The translations under genes and the position numbers were made by a program. This document shows positions 46,140-58,830 of a stretch of 64,000 bases of DNA, one piece after another; positions within the stretch are counted from its first letter, which is position 1; each line of letters starts with the position of its first letter. Below the pieces are notes generated by a model. The model saw nothing but the letters and a program-made list of their open reading frames with translations. It had not been told where the DNA came from and made no database searches. Source of the DNA: Isoetes taiwanensis (lineage: Eukaryota > Streptophyta > Lycopodiopsida > Isoetales > Isoetaceae). The stretch spans positions 2,910,751 through 2,974,750 of the forward strand of contig JAJEKV010000030.1 of NCBI GenBank assembly GCA_021234155.1, given 5' to 3'.

Positions 46140-46662
46140 ATACCCTACAGCTGCATCTAGCTGGTTCCCAGCATGCGACCTAACACATTTAGATTGCTAA
46201 GATAATCTTTCCACGTTGGTCTTGTCAATGCATATTTAAAAATGCTGCTTCATCAAATATAAGCTCATAAAGGAAAAAAGATGCCTAACCTTCCCAAATA
46301 GGGGATAAGGCATCCAAGGATAACGACCTACAAAAACATAAGAATGATAAAGCAATCAAATAGATTGAAATTCGGGGTAGATGAGATGATCACTGCATAT
46401 TTCAGAAGCTATGAAAAAAAAAAATTAGCTTAAACCTCCCTAGGATATAATGACCTAAGGCAGCCTTCAGCATGAGCTCGATACTTATAATATTATATCC
46501 AAAACTACTATTGCATAACTTTATTAAATCATAAGTTTCAAAGCCAGATTGGCGTACCAAAAGGAGGCGGCATTCCAACAGAATAAGGAAAATTTCTGCG
46601 AACGTAAGATTGAATGCTCTCAGGCAGATCAAATAGTGCGACGCACTCCCTAACTCCATCCT
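46140..46662 (-). other. Putative exons of an unidentified gene
   Basis: A candidate exon follows an acceptor CAG (46662 leftward) and reads DGVRECVALFDLPESIQ then YVRRNFPYSVGMPPPF, ending at a GTACGC donor. A second short exon near 46305-46342 reads GRYPWMPYPLFGK between TTGTAG and GTTAGG. The residue composition and splice signals support coding, but I do not recognise the family, and neither start nor end was found. Confidence 0.35.
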
Positions 46663-47939
46663 GAAAGCAAGAAGAGAGATTCCGAATTCCACAATATCAT
46701 TTGCAAATGGATTTGCTGCTGCCGAAACTGTAGAGCCACCTGCTGAAGGTTCAATGCATACTGGCCTATTGTAATTTTAGAAGAGCAGCCATGGATGCCA
46801 CGACAATGCATGTAGGCTCTTATGTGGCATGCCCTCGGGGTGCAATTCCCAGAAGAAAAAATCATAGGGCAAAACTTCTACGATATTTGGAAATCAGTAA
46901 GTTTTTTCGGCGACCAGAATCCCCAAAATCATATGAAATTAATTAATCCAAAAACATTTTCTGCTAGGCCGGATAATCCCAAGTTAACAAAGTAGATTTC
47001 AAAATGAATCGTATCAGAAACTTTGCCAACATTGCTTCCTCAAAAGTGAAAAATATGGATCTTAAATACTACATTAGGTCTATTTGTCTCTGTTCTTACA
47101 CCTGAAACCAAGTACAATTGTCTTGCATTCTTTTTTTTTCACATATTCAATGTCTTCATTACATGAGACCTCTTCGTAGGCCCAAATTGAGAGAAATAAA
47201 AATGTAAACTTATTTTCCTTGCTTCATTTAAATCAATAAAGGATCTTTTGATGTATGAAAATAGTGGATTTCTTCTTTCTTGCCTAAACTCTCTTTTCTA
47301 TTGGTAAATATGGTTGGTTCTGATTCTAATATTCTACATTTCAAGCCATATCCATGTTAATTTTTATGTGTACAAAACAACACACAAAGGTCAAACAAGA
47401 GAGAAGCAAATATTATTTAGATGTAGAATATTGCTTATGGCAGCTATCATAATGACAAGATGGTTTCTTCCAATCTGGAAGTAAATTTCTAGACAGAATA
47501 CAAGCAGATAATGTATCACTGATGTATGTAACCCCAGACAGATGTTCAACTCTTATTGGCATGGAGTCTATGCATGGACGACATGGACTCATCAGCTTTG
47601 CCACATAAATTGTCAGTTTTTCCAATATATAGCTTATGCTTTATCATTATAGGTCAAGATTTCGTTGTTGGATATCTACTTTCAGGATGGAAACCCCTCA
47701 AGTCCCTTAGTCTTGTAGACAACAACTTTGTAAATATAAATACTTAGTTCCTTTCAACTATTTTTAATATGAGTAATGTAGTAAATTTGACTGTATATAT
47801 GCATCTAGCATTGCACTTATCACATTGCTCATTTATGCTGAAGTTCATATCCTTCATGTCCACCTCATGAAATTGAGAAAGTCCATCCAAAACGACAATT
47901 GTTCCAAAAAATGCAACAAGAAGTTGCAAATCCTAACTC
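46663..47939. other. Intergenic, nothing recognised
   Basis: AT-rich, short chance frames only. Confidence 0.5.
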
Positions 47940-48360
47940 TTATCATATTAATCTCTGCCTTTTAGAGATGCCACTTTCTAGGCGCATATTCTAAAGCATG
48001 GCAATTATGCGAAAGGACCACCTTTTCCGTTCAAGGAGATTTTACCCCAGCACAACTCTGCAGACGGAAAGAGGACTTATGTCAGGCATGTGAAGCTTGC
48101 CTGCAATGGAAGTGGGCAGTGTACAAAGGAGGTCAGGCTATCATTTGGGGTCAGTGGCCTTCTAATCCATGGATAGTTTCTATATAGCCCTTCTGTTCTT
48201 CAATTTTTGTTTGTAATTTCTATTTGTTCTTGTGCTTTTGTGATGGGGCTTATTCTCCAAGTTTCATTTTGGGTTCTCGCCCTTTGTATATACTCGTCCC
48301 ATAGCTCGATTGGGTCCCCATGGACGTAAAAAACCTATCTTATCTTATTTTATCTTATCA
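47940..48360 (+). mobile_element. LINE 3' end with TTATC tail
   Basis: The 3' terminus reads CATAGCTCGATTGGGTCCCC, ATGGACGTAAAAAACC, then TATCTTATCTTATTTTATCT. It is clearly related to the LINE end at 22.9-23.0 kb. The preceding 300 bases carry a decayed coding trace (CHFLGAYSKAWQLCERTTFS). Confidence 0.65.
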
Positions 48361-48868
48361 GCATGTATGTCTACTCAACTAGTGGATGAGGCTATTATGA
48401 ATCAACAAATGCCAACCAAACAGCATTTCTAGAAACAAACATTAGGAGCTTCTGTAATTGGTGAAAGGGACTAATCTAGTGCAGACTATAAATTATGATG
48501 CAATGAGCATATTTTGGTCCACTCACCTGATTTTTTGTCATGTAAAATCTCTAAAGCATAGATGCAATAGATTGGCAAAAAATCTATGAAATACAGAGTG
48601 ATATTGTGTATGATGCGGAACAAGAATGGTTTGCAGAAAAATGAACGTTGGTCGCAAAAAAAAGCACCTGGGAACCGTGCGAAAGCAAGTCCCGAGGGAT
48701 GAGGTTGTTCTAGAGGTTGTTCTCCATGGACTTGGCTTTTCAATCATCCCCCTGTATTTTGATGTGACAGTATAGTAGCCTTAGATAGTATAATTAGTCA
48801 GACATACAATACTAGTTCTAGAATATGATTCAATAGATTGTTTTTCTAACAGTCACCATCTATGCATT
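48361..48868. other. Intergenic, nothing recognised
   Basis: No gene or repeat assigned. Confidence 0.5.
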
Positions 48869-49790
48869 TTGTGCTTTGACAGAATCGGCTCATTAAGAGT
48901 GTCACCTCATAACAATGGTTACTTAGCCTTGGGCCGATTCTCAAGAAACTTGGTCTCAGCAAACTTTGGAGCTCAACCTCTCTGTCATTGGGCTTTCTTT
49001 TTCCGATGTTTAGGCGGGCCAGTTCAACTTCAATCTCGAGATTGTAGTTTGGAGGTTCGCTGCATCCAATTAGCCATTCTTGAAAAAATAGTAGACAATG
49101 GAAAGATAAGATGGTTCTTGCAGAGAGCCAGAGACAAAAGCTTCCTGATTCAAATCAGGCTAAGAAGGTGGAGGATATGGACAAATATCTTCTGGCTTGA
49201 AGACAGGAGAGATCACGCGTGGAAGAATCTTAAGGACTTTATACTACCTTCGAAATAATAAAGGATCGTCAAAAAGCAGTAGCATTTTGCATGAATGTTT
49301 CAGAGGAGGGGTGGCTTCGGTCTGTGCGAATCGGGATAAACTAAAAAAGCTTCAAGATGATTACATAAAAGGAAGAGCAAATGATGGGGATTGGGCATGG
49401 AATACCTTGGAGTTGCTTCAGAAGATGGACAAAAATCTTTACAAGTTCATCATGGCCAAACAAGGGCATACAGAGAAAGGTTGTTGCAGGCTGAAGAATA
49501 ACATATTTCAAAAGTCTATGGAGAAATTACTGAACAACGCGAAAAAATCTTGATCAATTTAGAAAGCCTTAAATGGAATCTAAAAGCTTCAGTGAAATTC
49601 ATAAGAAGATAGATGGGAGAAGAAGTTCATCTTATAGAAAGACATCGCAAACAATTCAAGAATCAGTTGTCGAAGGGTACGACTCAAGTTCTGGAGGATA
49701 TCACAAATTTTTTTTGAAGCCTATAGTTCACCTCAAGAAGGATACTAGGGCATCAGTGTGTTTGAATGACTTGTAAGGGGTCTTTTGGAC
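48869..49790 (+). mobile_element. Probable LINE interior fragment
   Basis: Frames such as GKIRWFLQRARDKSFLIQI, then ILRTLYYLRNNKGSSKSSS and DGDWAWNTLELLQKMDKN resemble the linker between endonuclease and reverse transcriptase of plant LINEs (a Trp-rich segment, then FF/LR.NKG). Stops and frame changes throughout. Assignment is tentative. Confidence 0.4.
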
Positions 49791-50117
49791 CCATTTTCAC
49801 ACGTACATGTATGAGTTAGGGGGTTTTTTGCCATATATGGAAGGGGTCGAAATTGCCTTTCAAAAAATCATACATAGGGCTGTTTTTGGTCATCGCATAT
49901 GGCATACCTCTCTTTGCATAAGGGCATCCCCTCGGCCTTTATGGTTCAACAAAGCATGATCAATACATTACAATTACAATACTTCTAGATAAATATGGTG
50001 ACTTTTCTAATCTTTTTGACAAAATCCAGGCTTGCAAGCTTCCAGAGCACCATCGTATGATTGTATGCCTAATCAGATCCACTTCCTCTAATCCCGAGTT
50101 ATTGGAGAGACACCAAG

Positions 50118-50345
50118 GTATTATTTCACAAAGATTGATCTCCTTGAAGCGTACATTCTTATTCGGACCCATGAGGTGATGAATGAAAGACAACTTTTTT
50201 TACTCGATATGGCCATCTCGAGTATATTGTTATGCCATTTGGGCATATCAATGCCCCAACAGTCTTCCAGCATATATGGTATGATGTATTCTGTAAGTTT
50301 CTGGACCTTTTTGTCATCCTCTATCTAAATGACATTGTCAATATC
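50118..50345 (+). mobile_element. Ty3/Gypsy reverse transcriptase fragment
   Basis: The reading YFTKIDLLEAY, then [14 protein letters not shown], with the frame-shifted equivalent [20 protein letters not shown] and [11 protein letters not shown], matches the RT core of Gypsy elements: the FxKxDLxxAYHQ, MPFGLxNAPxxFQ and YLDDILI motifs. The catalytic YLDD reads YLND, and frames shift twice. Flanking LTRs were not found. Confidence 0.7.
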
Positions 50346-50679
50346 ATGTTGATGGATTGCCCTGCAAGGTATACATAATCAACGACCTTTATATGCACTT
50401 GTGCATCCCAAGACCCAATGGTGTTAGTAGGTGGTTGGGCTTTTAATGATTGCAGCATGGTATGATTGTAGTCATCTTGTGTTATGGGAGGCTTTTCGGA
50501 CAAGATTCTTACTAGATAGGTGGGGTCGATAAATTTCAGCTTGGGTAGTCAATTTTTTGCCAGCAATTCTGTAGCAACCGTAGGCTATTATATCTATTTG
50601 GATACGTGATGCGCATGTTAAGCCAGAGCAGTTTATTTCTTCCACCTATAGGTTGCTTTTGTATTGTGACCCTTTTCCT

Positions 50680-50955
50680 CTGTCCCAACTATGGGATCTT
50701 CAAGTTCCTCGACTACAATGGGAAAGCATTTGGATGTTATGGGATAAACTGCTTCACCCTAAAGTCTCAGTATTGCGACGACAAATTCTCTATAGATGTG
50801 TTTGGGAGAATGTATTAGTCCATAAGATGGATCCGAGAATTGCATATCTTTGTTCTCTCTATGGCCAAGGAGTTGAAACACTTGAACATTGCTTCTTCTT
50901 GTGTATTGCTTGGTCATGGTTGTTCACTCTTCTTAGTGCTTCATTCACCAGCTAG
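50680..50955 (+). mobile_element. LINE C-terminal zinc-binding (zf-RVT) fragment
   Basis: The frame reads WESIWMLWDKLLHPKVSVLR, then AYLCSLYGQGVETLEHCFFL and CIAWSWLF. The LW..L..PKV, C..C/YG.G.E...H.FF.C..A..W pattern is that of the zf-RVT domain closing many plant LINE polyproteins. Confidence 0.6.
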
Positions 50956-51094
50956 AAGATCCTACTTGCGTGTTATCCCCTTGCTTGGTCTAAGTTGCAT
51001 TTGTGAGTGGCTATGTATTTTTGAAGGAGTAGAGAATTCTAATTAGTAGTTGCTTTATTGTGCTTTCAACACAAAATTATTAAAGCTTATCAGT

Positions 51095-51174
51095 GCTCGT
51101 CTGTAATTGATGAAATGAAAGTCATAATTTGGCAGCTCGTCTGTAATTTATGAAATGAAAGTCATAATTTGGCA
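51095..51174. repeat. 40-bp tandem duplication
   Basis: GCTCGTCTGTAATTGATGAA and the following 20 bases (51095-51134) are repeated at 51135-51174 with one change. Confidence 0.95.
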
Positions 51175-52729
51175 GACGTATTTATAGTGTACTTCTCATG
51201 CATAGATCTTAGTTGGATTAGCTTATCCACTAAGGTTTTATTCATGCCTAAATAGCATGAATAACTCTAAATAGCAAGCCAAGTACCTATTCCACAAAGA
51301 AAGGAGTTCTTCTGCTGTTTACAGCAACAACCATAAAAAAGACGACAAAATGAAGCAACAAAATTGCAAACCCTATTTGTGAAATACGAAGTGCATGCTT
51401 TCTAAACCATAAACAACTTATAACAAATGGTCAAAACAATAATAAAATCTAAATTTCAAACTGCACAATAAAGTTTGCATAATTAGTTTCGTATTGCGGG
51501 AGGGTATTCTCGCAATGGTTGAAAATAAGATTTAGGTATACTATTGTATAGAAAAACATATACTTTAAGCAGTTTGAGCAGTTTGTTTTGGCTTAATGGT
51601 CTTCTTTCTATATGGAGTACTTTAGATGGGTTTTGTTGCAATGGTATAAGAAGAGAAAGTGATAGAACCAATTTTGGAAGGTATTGGGATTCAATCACGA
51701 TGCCTCGGACAGTCCACTAGTGAAGCCACGAATACCCGACAGTTGCAAGCGCAGGCATACTGTTATCTTCCTTATGTATTTCACAAAATCTGGCCCCTCC
51801 GTGGGTTTGAATCCAACCCTTGTTCTTAAGAGTTTGATGAGACCTGTTTCAAGCCCACGCCACTACTTTTATGTCAGATTGTTTGTATTTGATGTTGTCC
51901 ATTCTACAGACTCTCGCTAGGCCATTGCGACCTAGCGGCTCGAATCCTCCTACCTCGCTTGCTGGCCACCAGCTTCTGACCTGTGTGGCAGGCTTGTTTC
52001 ATATACTTCTTTTTCATTGTTGCTTGCTTCGACAATGGGTCTCTAGCCAATTATTGATAGGAGGAAAAGACAATGATGTTTCTGCACCTTTGGGTTGTGC
52101 AAGAGTTTTAACATAATGCTGACCTTGGATATAAAAAATTCCATGGAATTTTCCATAAACTGAGGGGCCTGAATTAGCAGTAGAAACATTAACAATAAAA
52201 AAGGTGATACTAAGCAGACATGGACAAATAGCATTTTAAAAACACGTAAAGTACACCTACCCCACGTTCTGCTCCCATATATTGAATATGGTGCTGACAC
52301 GTGGCATAGTTTCAAACCCGGAAAGTGTTGTAAAAATGGTGGTACTTAACTTTTTTATCAGAAAGTCTAGTAACAATTTTTTAAGGTTGAGTGAAATTTT
52401 ACAGAATGCAAGGTAAAAGATACAGAATCAATAGTAACAAAATCAAAATCAATGGTAAAAACTTGCAGAATGCCAGTAAAAAGTTTTGTATTCAGCTTAA
52501 AGTTTCACAGTGACAAAACAAGTTTCTAAACGAGGTGCACCCTGGACTAGGACAGTCGACTGATTCGTCGATCCGATGACCCAGATCGTATGTTGAAGCC
52601 TCTGGGCTCCCTTCGTTTCGCTTATAGTCATTTATGATTGGAGGCGCCTATGATTTTTGAAATATGAAATACGATTTCGCCTAACGTTTTGAGGGAATAT
52701 CAAACCTCTATATGGTTTTTCTTAAGATT
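51175..52729. other. Intergenic with possible repeat fragments
   Basis: No gene is supported. T-arm-like phrases (GTGGGTTTGAATCC near 51783, CGGCTCGAATCCTCC near 51936) may be tRNA-derived repeat fragments, but do not fold as tRNAs. Confidence 0.35.
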
Positions 52730-52825
52730 TTAGAATATGAAACACGGGGGCTTGAACCTCTACCAAAATAACTCAATGTCCTAATAAGACTACTTTAACC
52801 ACTGTACCCAGTGAGCTAATGTGAT
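52730..52825 (-). mobile_element. tRNA-derived SINE head
   Basis: The minus strand has an A box TAGCTCACTGGG (complement of 52807-52818) and, about 60 bases on, a B box GGTTCAAGCCC (complement of 52748-52758): the internal RNA polymerase III promoter of tRNA genes and SINEs. Acceptor and anticodon stems do not close, so it is not a functional tRNA. It is a different family from the hairpin SINE. Confidence 0.65.
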
Positions 52826-53656
52826 TATTTTTTGTCTTGAATCTATGTTTTTTTTATAACAACCCATTCAATTGTTTTAGGCATATATAGTCTATGGTTT
52901 CAGGATTTGTTTATTTTTACATCCATATCAAATCCCCCTGGAACCCCATGTTATTTTGCTACATACTCAGCATATCCAGAGAAGTACCACGATACAGTTG
53001 TTGAACGTACCACATCCTTCTTATACTCTCCCATCTCCTCCTCCCCGGATTCTTTCCACATATCAACCTCAAAATCCTCTTCATTATCTTCGTCTTCTAG
53101 AAGAACACGAATATTCAGGACAAAAGAAGGTGCTCCACAATCACTTATATTTGAAGCAACCATACCAGCTGATACACAGTTGAAACAAAACATGTGAATA
53201 GAAATAGAAGAACACCAAAACCCTATAATATCCTGCTATTACAACCTTACTACGTGCAGAGTCCTCAAGAACCTGGAAAACAAAGCAAATGTGAGTAAAA
53301 ATAGAAAAAAACACTAAATAAGAATAAAACTAACAAATTACCTGCTGCACATTGGATATTCTCGACAAAAACTATAGAAAACACAACATCCACCCAAAGA
53401 AACTCGCTGAAACTCGCTCAGACCTACAGATCTCGAAAAATATGTTGAATCTGCTATTGAAATCAAGCATGCAAGCTATGTTCTTGTATTTCTTACCTCT
53501 GAACTGCAAAAAGAACACTTAGAGCAAGCAAGAAACTAGCAAGAAACAGAGGCGCTAGCTCCCAAACTCTGCAAAAATCTATGCTGCACTTTCCTAACAC
53601 AAGAAAAATAGCAAATCAAGGTTGTTCTTTGCCAACGCCATCACTAATCCAGCAGA
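52826..53656. other. Unassigned
   Basis: A minus-strand frame at 52951-53193 with an acidic segment (LLEDEDNEEDFEVDMW) has no recognised family and no context to support it. Confidence 0.3.
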
Positions 53657-54258
53657 CCTTCGTCATTGTAGAGAAAACCAAGGCGCTAAGTCGCCAGAAT
53701 CCACTAAAAGCATATGGCACGCCTCCCTAACAAAGTAAAACACAAAAATGTTGCTTCTACTGCGCCAACACCATCGCAAATCCGACAGAGCCTCCCGCAT
53801 TGCAAGGTGCGGAGAAAAAGAGTCTAACATATGAGCTATCAATATCTTTTATACCATAGCCACGTGGCAATGACATGGCAGAACGTGGCGTAGGTATATT
53901 CTACGTTAAGGTAAAGCCCTTTTAGTGGGCTTTCTGCATTGTCAAGTGGGCCTCCATGCTGACACGCATCGGCACCTTCGTCATTGTAGAGAAAACCAAA
54001 ATAAAACAACTAAACTGAGGCGCTAAGTAGCCAGAATCCACTAAAAGCATATGGCACGCCTCCCTAACAAAGTAAAACACAAAAATGTTGCTTCTACTGC
54101 GCCAACGCCATCGCAAATCCGACAGAGCCTCCCGCATTGCAAGGCGCGGAGAAAAAGAGTATCAATATCTTTTATACCATAGCCACGTGGCAATGACATG
54201 GCAGAACGTGGCGTAGGTATACTCTACGTTAAGGTAAAGCCCTTTTAGTGGGCTTTCT
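53657..54258. repeat. Two-copy direct repeat, about 280 bp
   Basis: 53657-53935 recurs at 53975-54258. Both start CCTTCGTCATTGTAGAGAAA and end TTTTAGTGGGCTTTCT, separated by about 40 bases. The second has an extra AAATAAAACAACTAAACTG, the first an extra TCTAACATATGAGC; otherwise they are almost identical. Confidence 0.9.
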
Positions 54259-54683
54259 CTTATACGAAGTCTTAGGTTCCAAATTTACCACATTATTTGC
54301 CTTGGCATTTTGGTTCATATGTTTTGGTGTTAGTATTTTTTACTCTCTTAATGACTTCTTGATACGTTGCCATGTAAAAATTTCTATCTCCAACAAGGAT
54401 ATGGCCCATAATCAATCTCAATATATGGACAATATCTGAATATGGCCAATCTGAATTCAACATATGCAGATAGATAATCCGCATCTGAATTAGATATTCC
54501 ATTTTATAATGGACTTTAAACACGCAATTGTCCTACTTTAGGGATCCCTTGCTGAAATGGGAAAGAGTTAACAACTATAGGTCATTTTCAAGATCTGCAA
54601 ATCTGTATATTACAACAAAAAGCATTCACAAAATTTATTGTTCTGACATAGCTCCATAACAAAAAGTCAGCAATATTTGTGTT
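54259..54683. other. Downstream flank of ARP3
   Basis: Probably includes the ARP3 3' UTR. Nothing else seen. Confidence 0.5.
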
Positions 54684-57037
54684 TTAAAACATCCCTTTAA
54701 AAACTGGATTGGTGCGACAAATGCTTGGCCCATATTCTTCATATTCTGCTTTCGTATGGCAGGCCTGTACAAAAGTCAGAATCTAAATTTATGAACTCTT
54801 CATGATTATAAACAATAAGGTAACTGACACATCATACTGTGTAAAATTCGGGTGTTGATGCTAGCACTGATCCACCAAACCAAACTGCGTATCGCTGCAT
54901 TGGATGACCTACAACATTAACGTCAACTGCCTGCAGAAGGAAAAAGTCAATACCCAGACTGTCCAGCACGTAAATAGCCTAAATCAGACCACACATATAA
55001 TAACCCTTTACCTTGATTTCCTCACCATACCGAGCTGTTGAAGCTGCAAGACGAGCATCAACAGTTTTTTTTATATCACGTTGAAGCCTCCTTTGAAAGT
55101 CCTTGAACATTGTTGAGCCACCTGAGAGGACAATATTCTGCAAGTGACCAGAAAACCGTGTAACTTCTTACTAGATAAGAAAAGCTTCAAATTTTCACTG
55201 CTACTACATCCCAGATATGGGGCTTATAAAAAAAGAACCAACCTTGTACAAAGCACGTCTTGTGTCTATTGGTGATGCTTGTATGCATTTATCTACAACG
55301 TCCGGGAGAGGGACAGTAAAGTCACTGCTATAAATCTCTGGAGAGAAGAACACCTATGAAAAGAAAAAAAAAGAAAAAAAGAGAGTGAAAATTTGACTGC
55401 CAACAATTGTTGATTCCGTTCAAAGTTTCACAGCTATGTTACAACAGAAAGCAGCCACTAAGGCAGTATGAAACGGTCTGCCTTTCATGTCAAACATAAG
55501 AAAGGTCCACACTCAAACCTCTGGTGCAAGGAAACGCTCATATCCAATCTCACAAGTATATGCTTGCCCTGTTTTGGAATTTGTGCCCGGCCACTGCTTT
55601 ATATACTTTGCAGGCTCCTTATCATGCTTGTTAAACTCCTGCATTTGTGCACATAAATTGAAATTTACTGCAGGGCGCAAAAGGGAAAATGTTGCTAAAA
55701 AATTAACACATTCATTTTGATTAAATTGAATGGACCTTGGGTAGGACTGTAAATAGCCAAATAAGGACAAAGAAATAGCCTACCTTGACAATGTCAGCAC
55801 AAGTGTAACCATACGTTTCCTTGACTTTTCGTGCCACTTCAAATGAATCCTCAGGTGGTACAGGCTCACCTCGTTCCTAAACACATCTGGCAAAGATCAA
55901 CATGCACCCCAGGTATGCCATAGTGAAAAATAAGATGAGAAAGGCTCTTCATTACTCGCATAAGCTGTTGCACAAAGGTTGTTAAGTCACGTCCTGCAAT
56001 TGGAATAGATTTGATGCTGCTCCCCATTACATAGCCATCTGCAACTGGTACGACATGTGTTACTCCATCTCCAGCATCTACAACCACCCCAGTCATTTCA
56101 CACTGCCAGAGATGGCCTACATACAATCAGAAATAAAGATTGCATCAAGGCCCTTCAGCTGTACAGTATCATAAATACAACCAGGATCCCAATGTCCGTA
56201 AGTTATCATCATCTATCATGCAGAAACAGGCAATTACCTTCGATGTTGTATATCCAGCGGCAAGTGCAAGTACTGCCTGAACAGCAATGTACAAACCAGG
56301 CACGTTAAAAGTTTCAAACATGATTTCTCCTGTATATTCTCTGCTTTCGGGTGCAGTAAGTGGACTCTCTGTTAACAGGAAGTAGTGGTCCTCTGGGTCA
56401 CATCTCAGGTAATTAAAGATACACTGTTGCCAAAATCGTTCCATTGTATCCCAATTCTCAACCTGCAATGACAACGTCCAGATCAAAAATTAACAGATAC
56501 TTCCTACTTGTATTAAAAACAAAGAGAGGACACAAAACCTGGCCATGTCTGATGGGATAACTAAGTGTATATGCACTTGCTTGCGCACGTGCCAAAGCTT
56601 CATCACCAATGTAGAAATCAAGATCAGCCATCACGCCTGCGCTATGATATGCCAACCATCCTCCCTTATTCTGTGCTGCAGACTGGCCCAGAAAAGATTC
56701 ATTGACTGCGACAACAGTTGGAATTATAAAGGATGGTTCCACATTTCCAGCAAAACCCATCTTCGTATACCTATGTTCAAGTGAAAAATACAGCCATTGA
56801 TAAATTCTCTACGGTAAACCAATATATAAGGTTTTCCTTGCAGACATGCTGGAAAAAGCAGGAATGACGCGTTTGAAATGGGAGCTTGGAGCTAACTAAA
56901 CCTTACTTGACATTGGTACTGGAATACAACCGGATCTATGCCCTATTCTCAGAAAGAAAAATGCATGGAGAGGAAAATGCGAACACATACCCAGTTCCAT
57001 TATCGATAACAACGGAAGGACGCGATGTAGCGTCCAT
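54684..57037 (-). CDS. ARP3: Actin-related protein 3, ten exons
   Basis: ARP3 is the actin-like subunit that with ARP2 forms the nucleation core of the ARP2/3 complex, which seeds branched actin filaments in the cytoplasm. Exons on the minus strand: 56991-57037, 56539-56770, 56238-56462, 55956-56102, 55784-55876, 55519-55638, 55243-55353, 55012-55137, 54838-54930 and 54684-54764. They sum to 1275 bases, 424 residues plus stop, against about 427 in Arabidopsis. All introns are GT-AG. Diagnostic stretches are [20 protein letters not shown] (nucleotide-binding loop), [68 protein letters not shown] and the C-terminal [11 protein letters not shown]. The start [14 protein letters not shown] agrees with plant ARP3. 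No lesion was seen, so it appears functional, and it is the best-supported host gene here. Confidence 0.96.
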
Positions 57038-57261
57038 AGCTGCCGTAACCAAAGCCGTGCGGCAGCGCCGGGAACTTAGAGCTTAAGGCAGATTCTGGGA
57101 CAGTTCTAAATCTCAGAATTACTTTACACCTCGCCATTACGCAGAATAAATGGGTTGGAAGAGGTGGATCGATAGAATATTATTTGGATTATGCTAGTTG
57201 AACGGTTGAGATTAGAAATCTCGTGCAGTAGACAGCTGAGGTTGAAATTTTGTGTGCATTA

Positions 57262-57300
57262 TTTCCGTGGACGTTAAAAGGTTTATCTTATCTTATTATT
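57262..57300 (+). mobile_element. LINE 3' tail remnant
   Basis: TTTCCGTGGACGTTAAAAGG followed by TTTATCTTATCTTATT matches the terminal sequence of the LINEs ending at 22.99 and 48.36 kb. Confidence 0.55.
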
Positions 57301-58002
57301 TGAAGTTTCTGGTTCATACGGTTGCCGCTGGTTGTTGCAACACGGTGTTAGAGGACCATCCGACTGTCAAGTGCGAAGATCTTAGGGGTTGGTCTCTTGC
57401 CGACATACCAATATGGAATCGCTATGACAGAATGGCGAAGCAGAGGATGGGGTCGTGGGCTGCTAATGCCAGCCTCTATGGCTGAAACCCCTGCAAGGAT
57501 CGGATGTGGGTAAGGTTTAGGTAACAGGGGTAGGATTCAGCAATGGGGTAGAGGCAAATGCATCAAGAAGGTGTGATGCTAGATAAGAAAGATTTTGATA
57601 ATCATTCTAGTGTATTTGAGTGATGTTACTAGTCTTGTTAACCAGAGTGACATTGGGATCAGAGCTCTGTCATTGCTTTTTGCCTCACATTTCTACTTCA
57701 ATTTGCGGATGAGTGTGCAATGTGTGCTCGCACAATATACTATACAAATACTGATGAAAAGGTAAGCATGATTCTAATTATATTTATTCTGAGCATGCCT
57801 CAGCAACCATACCTCTAAGTCTAATATTTGCATGTTTCACAAGTGCACGCATGACTAACAAGACAGTAAGCCCAAAATAGTGTTGGAGAGAGAGGGTAAT
57901 TCTGGCAGACCCCTATACTGATGTCGAATGGTTGGCCTATTGGCTACAACTTGCTTTAGCATGGCTCATATAGCCTGTTCAGTGCACTCTACAGATCCGC
58001 AC
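57301..58002. other. Intergenic, nothing recognised
   Basis: No supported gene. Confidence 0.5.
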
Positions 58003-58560
58003 GTCCCCCCAGCTGTCGCAACCTTGCCCACAGCTTTTCCCAAGGTACAGAGTCAAAAGCTTAGCAAAGACAATGAAGCAACAATATAGGTCTTGCCAAC
58101 GATTCCCGTTGTCTTTAACCAGAGTCTGCAACGTGAAGATATGATCAATAGTTGAGTGTCAGGGCCTGAATCCCACCTGCATAAGGGCATGTCCCTCTGG
58201 TGTCTCTGCCCAGCCCATCAACTGCTACTCAAGAAACTCGACTAGCAATTTTGCAAATACCAAACTGACTATAATTGTTAATGGTTGGGTGTGCAGGTCA
58301 TCTGCCTTGTAGATGGAAACAACTCTGCTAGTGGGCCCTTGTGTGGGGGGGAGGGGGGACCTTTCTTTAATGCAGTGTTCAACAAGACAATTAGGACCGG
58401 TACTATGAATGATCCTGCCTACTTGAGCAACTCTGCCTGTATGCCACCTAAGTCTTCTGCATTCCCATTGGCAAGACGTTGTAAGCCCTCGACAGCATTT
58501 GCCTCTGTGATTTCCAGCACTGGACCTTGCTGCGAGGGTATTGTTGCTCGTGCACCTTGA
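58003..58560 (-). mobile_element. LINE reverse transcriptase fragment
   Basis: The minus strand reads QVGFRP*HSTIDHIFTLQTL, then GNRWQDLYCCFIVFAKLLT and KSCGQGCDSWG, the QxGFRxGRSTxDHIFxL and DFxKAFDxVPRxxLW motifs of LINE reverse transcriptases with stops and a frame change. The orientation is opposite to the three plus-strand LINE tails, so it is a separate insertion. Confidence 0.7.
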
Positions 58561-58794
58561 CACAAGGAGCCCAAAAGTGAACTGCTATAATTAACCAGTA
58601 TTAAATCACCTAAAAAACATGGTATACATAGTTTTTTTACTTACGAATTTTTTTGATGGAAGAATTCAATAGTGGTTTGTTAAAACTGTAGCGGTTTTGT
58701 AACATGCTTATTAATGCTAGCTAGTATTGCTATAATGGTTTGTTAAAACTAGTTGTGGTTTATGCAATACTTTTGCACATGCCGTATACAAGAA

Positions 58795-58830
58795 TTTGTC
58801 GTGGCGGCAGTCGCCGCCACTAATTTGTTC
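58795..58830. repeat. GC-rich hairpin, SINE-family relative
   Basis: GTGGCGGCAGTCGCCGCCAC at 58801-58820, preceded by AGAATTTGTC, resembles the hairpin core of the 0.47, 3.66 and 6.03 kb repeats with several changes. Confidence 0.55.

Noticed and set aside
47940-48180. Independent gene ending in WGQWPSNPW
   Set aside because: It runs straight into a LINE-type 3' tail and is best seen as decayed LINE coding sequence.
51683-52116. Possible gene around 51.7-52.1 kb
   Set aside because: Short frames only, with tRNA-arm-like phrases that suggest repeat debris.
52730-52825. Functional tRNA gene suggested by A and B boxes
   Set aside because: The acceptor stem does not close and the spacing fits a SINE head.
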